NCBI RefSeq assembly: GCF_036227405.1
Contig: NZ_CP109473.1
Location: 7,688,001-7,752,000 of the forward strand
Length of the DNA: 64,000 nucleotides
Reading direction: 5' to 3'
Origin: Streptomyces sp. NBC_01460
GTDB taxonomy: Bacteria; Actinomycetota; Actinomycetes; Streptomycetales; Streptomycetaceae
Shown here: positions 7,391 to 15,948 of the stretch, piece by piece
Layout: the number at the start of each line of letters is the position of its first letter
Position numbering within the stretch: the stretch's first letter is position 1
Notes under the pieces: model-generated
Databases searched by the model: none
What the model saw: only the letters and a program-made list of their open reading frames with translations
What the model was told of the DNA's origin: nothing
Program-made: the position numbers and the translations under genes

Positions 7391-8303
7391 CGGAGGTGAT
7401 CTGGCGGGTGGTCTGCTCGGCGACGTGGGGGTTGACGGCGGCATACGTGGTGTAGGCGTTGAGGCCGGTGGCCAGGGCCCAGCCGCGGCCGCGCACCCAG
7501 GTCGCGTCGTCGACGCCCAGAGCCGTGCGGAAGACAGCCCTGCTCCGGGCCGACATCAAGGTGAAGGCGATCATCAGGTCGCGGGAGGGGTCACCGACGC
7601 CCAGCCCGCCGAAGTCGATGACCGCGCTGAGGTGGCCGTCGAGGGTCAGCAGGTTGCCGGTGTGGAAGTCGCCGTGGAACCAGACCGCCGGGCCGTCCCA
7701 GCCGGGGGCGTCCAGCGCCGCGTCCCACAGCTCGGTCATCGCCGCCGCGTCGAACAGGCCGGCCGTCTTGGCGATGGCGGCACGGGTCGCGCGGTCCCGG
7801 TCGGCCAACGGCCCGGCCGTGAGGTCGCCGCGGGAACTGAGGGCCGGGATCTCTTCGGGGGCGAAGCGCTGGAGTGCGGTGAGGAACTCGGCCAGCAGGA
7901 CAGCGGCCTCCGGGGATTCGGCCAGCACGTCGACGCTCGCCACCTCTCCGTCCAGCCAGCGGTTCACCGCCCACCCCCACGGGTAGCCGAAGGCGGGCTC
8001 TCCGACCTCAATCGGCGCGGGCACGGTGAGTGGCAGGTGCGCGGCGAGCCGGGGGAGCCACTCGGACTCCTTTCTCGCCTGTCCGGCAGCCCCGGGGTGA
8101 CGCGGCAGCCGAACGGACAATTGCTCGCCCAGCCGGTAGATCATGTGGTCCGAGCCGGCTGGGTCCAGCAACGTCAGGGGCAGCTCGGCCCATTGCGGGA
8201 ACTGCGTGTCGACCAGGCGTCTGACCAGCGGGGCGTCGATGTCAGGCCGACCCGTCCCGGTGGGCCCGACGGTCTGCTTCACCTCGGGGGTCTCGGTCGC
8301 CAA
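7377..8303 (-). CDS. Aminoglycoside phosphotransferase-family kinase
   Basis: A 308-residue APH/choline-kinase-fold protein. The catalytic loop WFHGDFHTGNLL matches HxDxxxxN, and the metal-binding AVIDFGGLGVGDP follows. The N-lobe begins near DHMIYRLGEQLSVRLPR with the ATP-anchoring strand. The start is a TTG at 8303 with AGGAGG seven bases upstream; the longer in-frame ATG at 8378 has no such site. Many chromosomal homologues have unknown substrates, so resistance should not be assumed. Its stop lies in a 15-bp tandem repeat. Confidence 0.8.
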   Translation of the reverse strand: MATETPEVKQTVGPTGTGRPDIDAPLVRRLVDTQFPQWAELPLTLLDPAGSDHMIYRLGEQLSVRLPRHPGAAGQARKESEWLPRLAAHLPLTVPAPIEVGEPAFGYPWGWAVNRWLDGEVASVDVLAESPEAAVLLAEFLTALQRFAPEEIPALSSRGDLTAGPLADRDRATRAAIAKTAGLFDAAAMTELWDAALDAPGWDGPAVWFHGDFHTGNLLTLDGHLSAVIDFGGLGVGDPSRDLMIAFTLMSARSRAVFRTALGVDDATWVRGRGWALATGLNAYTTYAAVNPHVAEQTTRQITSALAG

Positions 8304-8711
8304 GGGTGCGCCTCCTGTGGTCGACCCGCCGCGCCGGGCGGGATCTCGGATCCTGACGGCGCCATCACAACGCGTCATGGCCGCGTGTGTCGAGGGAGTT
8401 TGTCGATCCGTCGTGTACGAGGTGACGCCAGAACCCGCAACCCCTCCGGCGTGAGCTACGAGCTACTGCCCGCGAGCCGGCGCGGAACGCGGGAGGCGCG
8501 CGGTTCACGCAGATCGCACCCGGAGGTGGCACGTCGAACGGAGGGCTGCGCGAGCGCGTGAGCAGTGCGGGAGGGCGCTGTCGGTCACGCGGTCCACCCT
8601 ATGGCGTGTTCGTGTCCGTCGGCTGGATCGGTGCGTCAGGGCGCCGCTCCTCAAAGGCGGAGCATCTGGCCACTGCATCGCGCCTTCCACGCAAGACGTA
8701 GGCCTGGGCGA
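8304..8711. other. Gene-poor stretch, nothing convincing
   Basis: About 400 bases upstream of the TTG-started kinase. Open frames exist on both strands but none looks like a protein family or has a good start. It adjoins a dehydrogenase remnant, so it is probably decayed DNA. Confidence 0.4.
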
Positions 8712-8801
8712 CGTCAGCGACAGCACCTGATGCGAGGCGCCCAGCGTGCCGACAACAGCCTTGCCGATGGTCCCTGTTGCTCCCACGAGGAGGACTTTCA
8801 C
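8712..8801 (-). pseudogene. Remnant of a short-chain dehydrogenase N-terminus
   Basis: Starting at a GTG at 8801 the minus strand reads VKVLLVGATGTIGKAVVGTL, which is the NAD(P)-binding first strand and glycine-rich loop (GATGTIG) of a short-chain dehydrogenase. Similarity stops after about 30 codons. No matching C-terminal part was found in any frame downstream, so this looks like the remaining 5' end of a deleted gene. Confidence 0.55.
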
Positions 8802-8953
8802 GCAACTGATCACGACGCATCGGCGGCCGGAGGTGGAGGTGCTCCGCTGATCATGCGTCAGGTGTGCCGAGTCGAGCACTCCCCGAGGTCGTATCGGAGG
8901 GAAACCGGCCCGCTGTGGGGTGACATTGGCGACGAGCCCCTCGGTCAGCACCA

Positions 8954-8982
8954 TTGCCGACGGCGACACGCCTCGCTATGTT
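8954..8982 (+). promoter_or_regulatory. Candidate sigma-70-type promoter for lcp
   Basis: TTGCCG (8954-8959) and TATGTT (8977-8982) are separated by 17 bases. Transcription would start near 8989, giving a leader of about 105 bases before the lcp ATG at 9094. Confidence 0.5.
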
Positions 8983-9093
8983 AATCGAAAATCACATCCG
9001 TGGGGCACGCTCTGTCTCACACGGATCAGCCGACTTGCATGTCTGCGAAGGCAACTCAGAGCCATCTGGCCCGTCAGGGGAGCAGGTAAGTCA

Positions 9094-10293
9094 ATGGAGA
9101 ATCTCAGCAGGAGAAACATTCTGTCCCTAGGTGTCGCGCTCGGCCTCGTGGGCGTCGCGAACCCCGCCCAGGCGTGGGCGTCGACGGGCTCGGTGAAGGG
9201 AGCCGCCGCGGGGACCGGCCCGGCGTGGATCTGGGACGACGCGGCGGACCCTCTGATGGTCTCGATGCTCGACAACGGCCATGTGCCGGCCATCAACGCC
9301 GCGTGGGCGCCGTGGGTGAACAACGACGATCCGCTGCCCAGCGGCCTGCCCGCCGCCTTCACTGCGTACCTCAGACAGGTCAACCGCCTGCCCTCCTGGG
9401 CCGATCGCACCAAGCTGGCCCGCGCCGCGGACTTCAACCGGCGCAGGGACATGTACCTCTTCATGCTGTACGGCCTCGGCAGCGGGATCATGAGCACCGT
9501 GATCCCGCGTGAGGCCAAGAGCGTCTACTGGTCCGCGGGCGGCGCGAACATGCAGGACCGTGCGGCCAAGACGTTCACGTTCGGCTACGACCTCTCCCAG
9601 CTGGGAGCCTTCGAACCGGCGGGGCAGTTCGTCGTCACCGCCAACAAGACACGCGTGGTGCACGCCGCGGTGCGTCACCTCCTGCCGCAGTCGCCGCACT
9701 GGCGGGCGGTCGCCGACGAGACCGTCCCGATCAGTGCGGCCGACATCCTGGTCACCTTCCACAGTCTGGGCACCTACGTGCACCGGAAGCTGCTCGAGTG
9801 GAAGGTCCCCTTCCCGGCCGCGGACCAGGAGGCGTTCCTGCACTCGTGGCAGGTCGCCCTCCACCTGCTCGGTGTGCCCGACGAGCACATTCCGCAGACG
9901 TGGGCGGCCGCTGAAGCGCAGTCGGCGCAGGTACTCACCCCGATCCTCACCCCGTCGACCGAGGGCATCGCCCTGGCCGAGGAGCTGCTCGGCCTGACCG
10001 CGCAGATCGACCTCGGGGTCACCCGCGGCTTCCTCAACGAGTTCGTGCGCTACGTCCTCAGCAACGAGGTCGGCGACTGGCTGGGGCTGAAGCGCGACTA
10101 CGTGTCGGCGGCCCTGGTCCGCACCGCGTGGCCGGCGTACATCCTGTTCCGTGAAGGGCTGTCACCCGTCATGCCCGGCAGCTTCTACATGTTCGACCAG
10201 TTCGTGCGCGCCCTGGGCATGCTGTTCCTCAACAAGGGCTCCTCCGGGACCACCACGCCCATCACGATCCCCACCGGGAACCGGGTGGCCTGA
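9094..10293 (+). CDS. lcp: Latex-clearing protein Lcp (rubber oxygenase, DUF2236 family)
   Basis: A 399-residue secreted b-type haem dioxygenase that cleaves cis-1,4-polyisoprene (natural rubber) into aldehyde/ketone-ended oligomers. The N-terminus carries a Tat signal, SRRNILSLGVALGLVG, with a likely cleavage site after AQAWA. The core motif DRAAKT gives R156, K159 and T160, and H190 lies 34 residues after R156. This is the same spacing as R164/K167/T168/H198 of Lcp from Streptomyces sp. K30, where the histidine is the axial haem ligand. ATG 9094 was chosen over in-frame upstream starts because the Tat motif then begins at residue 5. It is convergent with a tandem TetR regulator. Confidence 0.92.
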   Translation: MENLSRRNILSLGVALGLVGVANPAQAWASTGSVKGAAAGTGPAWIWDDAADPLMVSMLDNGHVPAINAAWAPWVNNDDPLPSGLPAAFTAYLRQVNRLPSWADRTKLARAADFNRRRDMYLFMLYGLGSGIMSTVIPREAKSVYWSAGGANMQDRAAKTFTFGYDLSQLGAFEPAGQFVVTANKTRVVHAAVRHLLPQSPHWRAVADETVPISAADILVTFHSLGTYVHRKLLEWKVPFPAADQEAFLHSWQVALHLLGVPDEHIPQTWAAAEAQSAQVLTPILTPSTEGIALAEELLGLTAQIDLGVTRGFLNEFVRYVLSNEVGDWLGLKRDYVSAALVRTAWPAYILFREGLSPVMPGSFYMFDQFVRALGMLFLNKGSSGTTTPITIPTGNRVA

Positions 10294-10317
10294 ACCGCCG
10301 ATCCGGTCATCGACGGT

Positions 10318-10359
10318 GCCCGCCCCGCGGCGGATGAGCCGTGCGCCGGGGGGGCGGGC
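10318..10359. terminator. Hairpin between convergent lcp and TetR genes
   Basis: GCCCGCCCC at 10318-10326 pairs with GGGGCGGGC at 10351-10359 over a 24-base loop. It lies between two converging genes and could act on both strands. No T-run follows. Confidence 0.4.
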
Positions 10360-10390
10360 CTCTGCGCGCGGGCCGGGTTCCGACGGCCGC

Positions 10391-11590
10391 TCAGAGACCC
10401 AGAGCGCCTACGACCAGGGCGGTCACGGCCTCACGATGGTCGGGGCTGTCCTGCCATCGGAGTCTTCGTCCCGCCTCGACGGCCACGCCGAACCCCGCGT
10501 GTACCAGCACCCGCGCCTGGCGCGGGTCCAGCTCCGGACGGGCCAGCCGCAACTGCTGCTCCCAGACGGCGATGTGTTCCCGCTGGGCGAGGACCACGGG
10601 CCGCCGCAGGCCTTCGGGCAAGCCGGCGAGCTCGGCCTCGGCAACACTGTTGAGCTCGGTGTACTCGAAGCTGTAGGCCACATAGGTCGCGGCCAGCGCC
10701 ACGATGGCGTCGAGCGGGCCGGTCACCTCGCGCAGACTCTGCTCCACCCCCTGGGCCAGCAGTCCCGCGGCCTGGAGGCACGCTGCCGCCAGAATGTCGA
10801 TCTTGCCGGGGTAATGGCGGTAGAGGGCGGACGGGGTCAGCCCCACCGCCTCCGCGATCTGTCCGTTCGTGACGCTGACGAACCCGTCCCGGGCGAACAG
10901 CGGAATGGAGGCCGCGAGGATCTCCGCGCGCCGGGTGCGCGGCACCGGCCGGGCCGGCAGCCGGACGACGATGTGGGCGCTCCGCCGTCCTGCCGCCGGA
11001 TCGCAGCCGGCCACGCCCAGCGCCGACGCCAGCAGCAGGTCTTCGGCCCGGCGTGGGGCGATGGACGTGTGATGCATCGTGATGGAGCCGATCGCGCCGA
11101 GGGCCGCCATGGCCCGCAGGTGCTCGTCGGGCAGCGGGTGCTCGCGCTGCACCGCCTCGTCGACCCGCTCGACGAGACGGGCGAACTTCGCGCCGAGACG
11201 CCGGCGGTCCTCGCGGCTGAGGTACCGGGCCTCCCACCGGTACACGCCGCCCGACGCACGATGGACGACGGTGATCCGGGTGAGGGCGGTGAGCACGTCC
11301 GTCAACGCCGCCCCGGAAGGAACCTCGTCGAGTGCGGTGACCAGTCCGTCCACCATGACGTCTGCGCATTCGGCGAACAGCGCGTACTTGTTCGGGAAGT
11401 GCCGGTACAGGGCGGCCGCGGTGATACCCACGCCGGCCGCGACCTCTTCCATGGACGTCGCGTGGTAGCCGCGCTCGCTGAAGACCCGCCCGGCCGCGCC
11501 GACGATGAGCTGCCTGCGGTTGCGGGGCCGCGTGGCCGCGGCCGGACCGGCGGTCGAGGCCGCACGGGCGGACGGGGAGGCGGGGGCCAT
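10391..11590 (-). CDS. Tandem TetR-family regulator, probably of lcp
   Basis: A 399-residue protein made of two complete TetR repressor units in one chain. The first HTH is at about 22-75 (VAAGVGITAAALYRHFPNK) and the second at about 215-265 (IAEAVGLTPSALYRHYPGK), each followed by an all-helical ligand-binding half. A normal TetR is about 200 residues, so this is a fusion able to act as a built-in dimer. Family knowledge: TetR regulators adjacent to lcp control it in Streptomyces and Gordonia. The gene is convergent with lcp, which supports that role. The inducer is unknown. Confidence 0.85.
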   Translation of the reverse strand: MAPASPSARAASTAGPAAATRPRNRRQLIVGAAGRVFSERGYHATSMEEVAAGVGITAAALYRHFPNKYALFAECADVMVDGLVTALDEVPSGAALTDVLTALTRITVVHRASGGVYRWEARYLSREDRRRLGAKFARLVERVDEAVQREHPLPDEHLRAMAALGAIGSITMHHTSIAPRRAEDLLLASALGVAGCDPAAGRRSAHIVVRLPARPVPRTRRAEILAASIPLFARDGFVSVTNGQIAEAVGLTPSALYRHYPGKIDILAAACLQAAGLLAQGVEQSLREVTGPLDAIVALAATYVAYSFEYTELNSVAEAELAGLPEGLRRPVVLAQREHIAVWEQQLRLARPELDPRQARVLVHAGFGVAVEAGRRLRWQDSPDHREAVTALVVGALGL

Positions 11591-11827
11591 GCGAATCAGT
11601 CAATCACACGTCGTCAGGGGGCCGGGCGCCCTCGGCGCGGACCGCAGGACGTGACTCCCGGATCACTTCCCGCGCGATGGTCCCGTGACGTGAACGGCTC
11701 ATGGCACATCCCGGCGCCTGGGGCGGCAGGGCGGCTGCCGTGGCCGTGCCGGGTGTCCGTGTGAGCCGGCGGCGCCGCGCGGGGGATGATGGGGGTCGCA
11801 TACGGAAACACGAGGTCAGGAGCCTCC
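11591..11827. other. Divergent TetR / thioredoxin-like intergenic region
   Basis: A 237-base region holding promoters for both neighbours. No clear palindromic TetR operator was found by eye. Confidence 0.3.
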
Positions 11828-12166
11828 ATGGTGAAGCGGGTCCACCAGCCCCGTGAGGACGCGGAGTTCGACTTCGTCCTCAGGATGAGCGGAGAGCCGG
11901 TCCTCGCGTACTTCATCGGGACATGGCCCAAGGCGATCGAGCCCTGCCGGGCGATGGACCTCGTCGTGGGCGGCATCGCCGAGGAGTACGCGGGCCGCCT
12001 GACGGCCGTCAGGACCGACATCGCGCGCTGTCCGGAGGCGACCGGGCGGTACGGCATCACCGGAGCCCCGTCCTGCGTCCTGCTGAAGGAGGGGGAGGCG
12101 GTGGCGCTGGGCGCCGGGCCGTGGACCACCGTCGAGATCCGTGAGTTCCTGGACCGCAACCTCTGA
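11828..12166 (+). CDS. Thioredoxin-fold protein with a degenerate active site
   Basis: A 112-residue thioredoxin-like protein. The strand-helix region reads VLAYFIGTWPKAIEPCRAM, where a thioredoxin would have WCGPC. There is a three-residue insertion and only the second Cys of CxxC is kept. The cis-proline loop is recognisable as ITGAPSCVLLKEGE. With one active-site cysteine it cannot do normal dithiol exchange; a monothiol or binding role is possible. The ATG at 11828 has CAGGAG seven bases upstream; a longer in-frame start at 11786 lacks one. No signal peptide is seen. It appears to stand alone. Confidence 0.75.
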   Translation: MVKRVHQPREDAEFDFVLRMSGEPVLAYFIGTWPKAIEPCRAMDLVVGGIAEEYAGRLTAVRTDIARCPEATGRYGITGAPSCVLLKEGEAVALGAGPWTTVEIREFLDRNL

Positions 12167-12219
12167 GACGCGACGGATCCGAGGCTGGAGGCCCAGGTGC
12201 TTCGAGGCCGCCCACGTTC

Positions 12220-13116
12220 TCAGCCCGCCACGCGAAAGCCGATGTTCCCCGTCGAGCTCTCCGGCGTGTTGGAGCTCCGTGCCGCCACGCGATAGCGGTT
12301 GAAGTACGAGTCGTGGCACAGGTAGGAGCCACCGCGCATCACCCGGGCCGTGTCCGGGGTGAACCAGTCCTCGCACCACTCCCAGACGTTGCCCACGACG
12401 TTGTAGAGGCCGTAGCCGTTGGGCCGGTAGGACGTCACCGGGGCCGTGCCGAGGTGGCCGTCCTCACGCGTGTGGTGGTTGGGGAAATCCCCCTGCCAGA
12501 TGTTGCACATAGGGCGCCCGCCGGGCGTCGGTTCGCCGCCCCACGGGTAGCGCTGCTGCTCCAGTCCGCCGCGCGCCGCGTACTCCCACTCCACCTCGGT
12601 CGGCAGTCGCGTACCTGACCATGCGCAGTACGCCTGGGCGTCGTTCCACGAGACGTGTACGACCGGATGGTTCTGCCGGGTGGCGAAGGAGGAACCCGGG
12701 CCTTCCGGGTGCCTCCAGTCGGCGCCCGGCACCGCTCGCCACCACGGAACTGCCGCCACCGAATCCGATGAGGCGGCCAGCTCGTCGGACAGGAGACCGG
12801 CGAAGACGAAGGAGAGGCCGAATCGCTCGGCTTCCGTCACATGACCGGTCGCCTTGACGAACGTGGCGAACTGGGCGTTGGTCACGGCTGTGGGCGCGAT
12901 ACCGAAGGGTGCGGTCTCGGCCTCACGGATCGGGCCCTCCCCGTCGGCCGGGAAACCGTCCTGGTCGTCGGTGCCCATCAGGAAGCGCCCGCCGGGAAGG
13001 TCGATCAGTCGCTTGCGGACGCGGAGCACGGATGCCGACCGTCGAGGAGGCGGCGCGACGGCGGTCGCGACGATCGTGGGGGTGTCGTGGCCCGGTGTGC
13101 AGCAGGAGGAGGACAC
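12220..13116 (-). CDS. Formylglycine-generating enzyme homologue missing the second catalytic Cys
   Basis: A 298-residue FGE-sulfatase-family protein that would oxidise the sulfatase active-site Cys to formylglycine. The fold motifs are clear: [10 protein letters not shown] near 42-51, [47 protein letters not shown] and [14 protein letters not shown]. The active-site loop reads [18 protein letters not shown]: Cys267 is present, but the position five residues on is Phe272 (TTC, 12303-12301). In S. coelicolor FGE these are Cys272 and Cys277, both needed and both copper ligands. A single TGC-to-TTC change would explain it. The GTG start has AAGGAG upstream. It follows a sulfatase gene on the same strand. 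Confidence 0.88.
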   Translation of the reverse strand: MSSSCCTPGHDTPTIVATAVAPPPRRSASVLRVRKRLIDLPGGRFLMGTDDQDGFPADGEGPIREAETAPFGIAPTAVTNAQFATFVKATGHVTEAERFGLSFVFAGLLSDELAASSDSVAAVPWWRAVPGADWRHPEGPGSSFATRQNHPVVHVSWNDAQAYCAWSGTRLPTEVEWEYAARGGLEQQRYPWGGEPTPGGRPMCNIWQGDFPNHHTREDGHLGTAPVTSYRPNGYGLYNVVGNVWEWCEDWFTPDTARVMRGGSYLCHDSYFNRYRVAARSSNTPESSTGNIGFRVAG

Positions 13117-13136
13117 AGAGCTCCTTCGATAGAGGT

Positions 13137-13176
13137 CCGGCAGGGGCCTGCAGGCATCGCTGCGGGCCCCTGCCGG
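13137..13176 (-). terminator. Hairpin between sulfatase and FGE genes
   Basis: CCGGCAGGGGCC at 13137-13148 pairs perfectly with GGCCCCTGCCGG at 13165-13176, with further pairing in the loop. It starts 15 bases after the sulfatase stop and ends about 20 bases before the FGE start, so it could terminate or attenuate read-through into the FGE gene. Confidence 0.65.
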
Positions 13177-13190
13177 GGCTTTGCGCCCGG

Positions 13191-14597
13191 TCAGGCGGCG
13201 CGGTCGGCGGCGAGCTGCGCCGCCAGTGCGGGTATGCCGAGGTTCTGTTCGTCCTGCGGGGTCGCCTGGTGAAGGCTGTTCTTCAGCTGGTGCGGGTCGC
13301 CCGCGAGGTCGTAGTACTCCCGGAACTTCAGCCGCCCCGTGCCGGACACCTTGCCGTCGGCATCCGTCGTGAGGTCGTAGTACTCGGTGTACTGCTTGTT
13401 CTTGGCGACGTAGGACGACCAGGTCGGCGGCCCGCCCGCGGCGGTGCCCTGCTTCCAGAACTCGACGAGCAGGTGATCCCGGCTGTACGAAGTGAGCAGC
13501 GACCGTCCGTCCTGCGCGTGCCCCGGGACCACTCCGGCCGCGTCGAGGACGGTGGGCGCGATGTCGATGTTGGCGACGATGCGGTCGTCGGTGGTCCCCG
13601 CTCCCAGGCCCCCGGCCGGCCAGGACAGGTAGAACGGAACCTCATGGGCGGGGCGATAGGGCACGGACTTCTTCGTCCAGCCGTGATCGGCCCAGCCGAA
13701 GCCGTTGTCCGCGATGTAGATGACAAGGGTGTTGTCCAGCTGCCCGAGGGCCGTCAGTTTGTCCTTGAACGCCTGCACCGCGTCGTCGACGGACCGCAGG
13801 ACCCGCCCTTGTTCCGCGCGGATACGCCGGCCGTCGGCCAGGGTTCCGGTCGCGTTCTGGACGTAGGCCGGCTTGTCGCTCCGGTCGGCCTCGGGGACGG
13901 AGGGACGGCCGTTCCACTCCGGCACGGCCGTCCCGGCGTACTTGGCCTCGGGAGTGCGCGGCCCGTGCGAGGCGTACGGAGTGACATAGGCGAACCAGGG
14001 GCGGTCGTCGGAAGCGGCCTTGTCCAGGAAGTTCAGCGTCCGGTTCTTGATGATCTCGGTGGTGTAGCCGTTGATGGTCTGGACCGTGCCGTTGACGTTC
14101 CACCTGGCGTCGACGTAGCCCGGCTGGAGCAGCGCGAAGTCCTCGAAGTGCGGCGGGTTCTGGGCGAGCGTCCAGGAGTTGAGGAACTTGCCGAACAGAC
14201 CGGTGCGGTAGCCCGCTTGCTTGAGGTAACGCTGAAGGGTGGTGTTCTGGTCCAGCTGGTACGAGGCGCCGTTGTTCCGCACGCCGTGATGGTGGGCGTA
14301 CTGGCCGGACAGCACCGATGACCGCGACGGGGAGCAGAGCGGAGTGGTGACATGGCCATGGGTGAATGTGACGCCGTGCCCGGCAAGCCAGTCGACTGTT
14401 CTGGGGAGCGCCCACTCGGTCTGCTTGGGCTGGTCGTCGGTGACGATCAGAAGGATGTTGGGGCGGGCCGCGACGGCCGCCGCCGAGTCGGCGGCGGCGC
14501 GCTGAGTCAGGGCGGGAACGGCTGCCGTGGCGGCCGCCGCCGCCGTGCCGGCGAGGAAGCCGCGCCGACTGACCCGGGGGCTGTCGTTGCTACTCAT
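13191..14597 (-). CDS. Tat-exported arylsulfatase-family sulfatase
   Basis: A 468-residue type I sulfatase. A Tat signal (SRRGFLAGT, residues 10-18) targets it out of the cell. The catalytic core opens with [10 protein letters not shown] (metal ligands D54, D55). The formylglycine motif [16 protein letters not shown] places Cys88 in an intact C-x-P-x-R. Later metal ligands are in [14 protein letters not shown]. The ATG at 14597 has AGGAGG nine bases upstream and puts the Tat motif near the start; a longer frame reaches 14675. The natural substrate cannot be read from sequence. The adjacent FGE homologue looks catalytically impaired, so maturation may depend on another enzyme. Confidence 0.9.
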   Translation of the reverse strand: MSSNDSPRVSRRGFLAGTAAAAATAAVPALTQRAAADSAAAVAARPNILLIVTDDQPKQTEWALPRTVDWLAGHGVTFTHGHVTTPLCSPSRSSVLSGQYAHHHGVRNNGASYQLDQNTTLQRYLKQAGYRTGLFGKFLNSWTLAQNPPHFEDFALLQPGYVDARWNVNGTVQTINGYTTEIIKNRTLNFLDKAASDDRPWFAYVTPYASHGPRTPEAKYAGTAVPEWNGRPSVPEADRSDKPAYVQNATGTLADGRRIRAEQGRVLRSVDDAVQAFKDKLTALGQLDNTLVIYIADNGFGWADHGWTKKSVPYRPAHEVPFYLSWPAGGLGAGTTDDRIVANIDIAPTVLDAAGVVPGHAQDGRSLLTSYSRDHLLVEFWKQGTAAGGPPTWSSYVAKNKQYTEYYDLTTDADGKVSGTGRLKFREYYDLAGDPHQLKNSLHQATPQDEQNLGIPALAAQLAADRAA

Positions 14598-15270
14598 GAA
14601 TCGTTTCCTCCTGTGGTCCATCGAGAAGACAGCGGGGCGCGGAACCGCGTCCCGAAACGCGGAACTCATGGACATCGCGCGCCCGCACGGATAGCGCCGT
14701 TCCTGCGGGAAGCAGGAAGGGGAGGGGCTTCAGGCGTTCGGGAGGCCGGGCGCCGAGCAGGGACCCCGCAGCGAGGGTGAAAGGGCACGGGCCGACCGGA
14801 TCAGAACTGGCTCACTGCCGCGACGATCGCCGGACAGGAGCTGGAACATGGTCGAGCGACAGGCTGCCTCGCCAGGGCGGTCACGCTGCGGCTGACGTAC
14901 ACAGCGCGCTCGCCAGCCTGCCGAAATCGACATGGCGGCGAGCAGCGAGCATTCCTTCTGCTGCCATGCCCGGAGCCTAGAGGGAGCAGAGCGTGCCGTT
15001 CCATGCACGGCATGTGAAATCTGACCCGGTGCCCGTAGACCCTGGGACGTGCCGCCTCCGGGGGTCTCGCAGCCTCTCCCGCCACCGTGAGCGCCGACAG
15101 CCCGATCGGGCGAGCGTGAGGGAAGCCAGGGCTCGTACGGAGCGCCTCGTCACGTTGAGAGGCACCGTCACCCTCACCCTCCGGTCGGAGGATCGGCACG
15201 CGCGTGCGCGGGTACGGGAAGAAGGCGTTACCGAGTGCGACCTTCGGCAGGCCGCCATCCATGTCCGGGA
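14598..15270. other. Large intergenic region without a recognisable gene
   Basis: About 670 bases between the sulfatase start and the GntR stop. Open frames on both strands are compositionally poor and have no family match that I recognise. The first 100 bases should hold the sulfatase promoter. Confidence 0.4.
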
Positions 15271-15948
15271 TCAGTCCGCGGGCAGCGTCCGGGCCAGGGA
15301 CCGCATCACGGGCTCGCGCCGGATGTCGATGTGGGAGAACGTCAGCGCCTCGGCGAGGCGCGGGCGGCCGGCGCCGATCGCATCGCAGATCTGCCGGTGC
15401 TCGGCACAGTGCTGCCCGGCGCCGCGCTCGGTGCCCGTGAGCCGGAACAGCCAGTGCATCAGGCCCAGGGAGGGCTGGAAGGAGGACTGGAGCAGCCGGT
15501 TCCCGGTCATGGTGATGAGCTCCGCGTGGAAGGCGGTGTTCGCGGCCGCGATGCCCGCCGCGTCCCCGCGCGCGGTCGCCGCCCCGGCCTCGTCCAGCAC
15601 CTTGCGCAACACGTCGTGGCAACCGCCGCGTGCGACGATCTCGGCCGCCCGCCGCGCGGCGAACACCTCCAGACTCAGCCGCAGGTCGAAGAGTTCGTCG
15701 ACGTCGCGGAGGGTGAGCCGGCGCACGCGCGCGCCGCGCCGCGGTTCCAGGACGACGAGCCCCTCGGTGGCGAGCCGCATCAGGGCCTCGCGCACCGGGA
15801 CGCGCGAGACACCGAGCGCCTCCGCGAGTTCGCGCTCACGCAGCCGCGCGCCGGGCAGGTACGCCCCGGAGTGGATGCCGGTCCTGATCAGATCCTCGGT
15901 GCGTGCCACATGGGAGCCGGGGAGTTCGGCCGCCTCGACGCGCGTCAC
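15271..15948 (-). CDS. GntR-family (FadR/FCD) transcriptional regulator
   Basis: A 225-residue regulator. The winged HTH spans about 12-75 (LAEALGVSRVPVREALMRL, the classic GntR recognition helix), and an all-helical FCD effector domain follows (about 85-215) with the conserved 'LR..LE..AA' start and metal/ligand histidines in FHAELI and HRQI. The GTG start overlaps the amidohydrolase stop by four bases, so the two are co-translated. It probably represses its own operon and the divergent ABC operon through the three GGTATACC palindromes at 17502-17651. Confidence 0.88.
   Translation of the reverse strand: MTRVEAAELPGSHVARTEDLIRTGIHSGAYLPGARLRERELAEALGVSRVPVREALMRLATEGLVVLEPRRGARVRRLTLRDVDELFDLRLSLEVFAARRAAEIVARGGCHDVLRKVLDEAGAATARGDAAGIAAANTAFHAELITMTGNRLLQSSFQPSLGLMHWLFRLTGTERGAGQHCAEHRQICDAIGAGRPRLAEALTFSHIDIRREPVMRSLARTLPAD

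Noticed and set aside
7377..8303. Antibiotic resistance by the APH-like kinase
   Set aside because: The fold is shared by many chromosomal kinases of other function; there is no resistance context.
10151..11764. Plus-strand frame antisense to the tandem TetR gene
   Set aside because: The opposite strand encodes two unmistakable TetR domains; this frame is compositional.
14680..15270. Possible gene in the gap between sulfatase and gntR
   Set aside because: No frame has both a credible start and a recognisable pattern.
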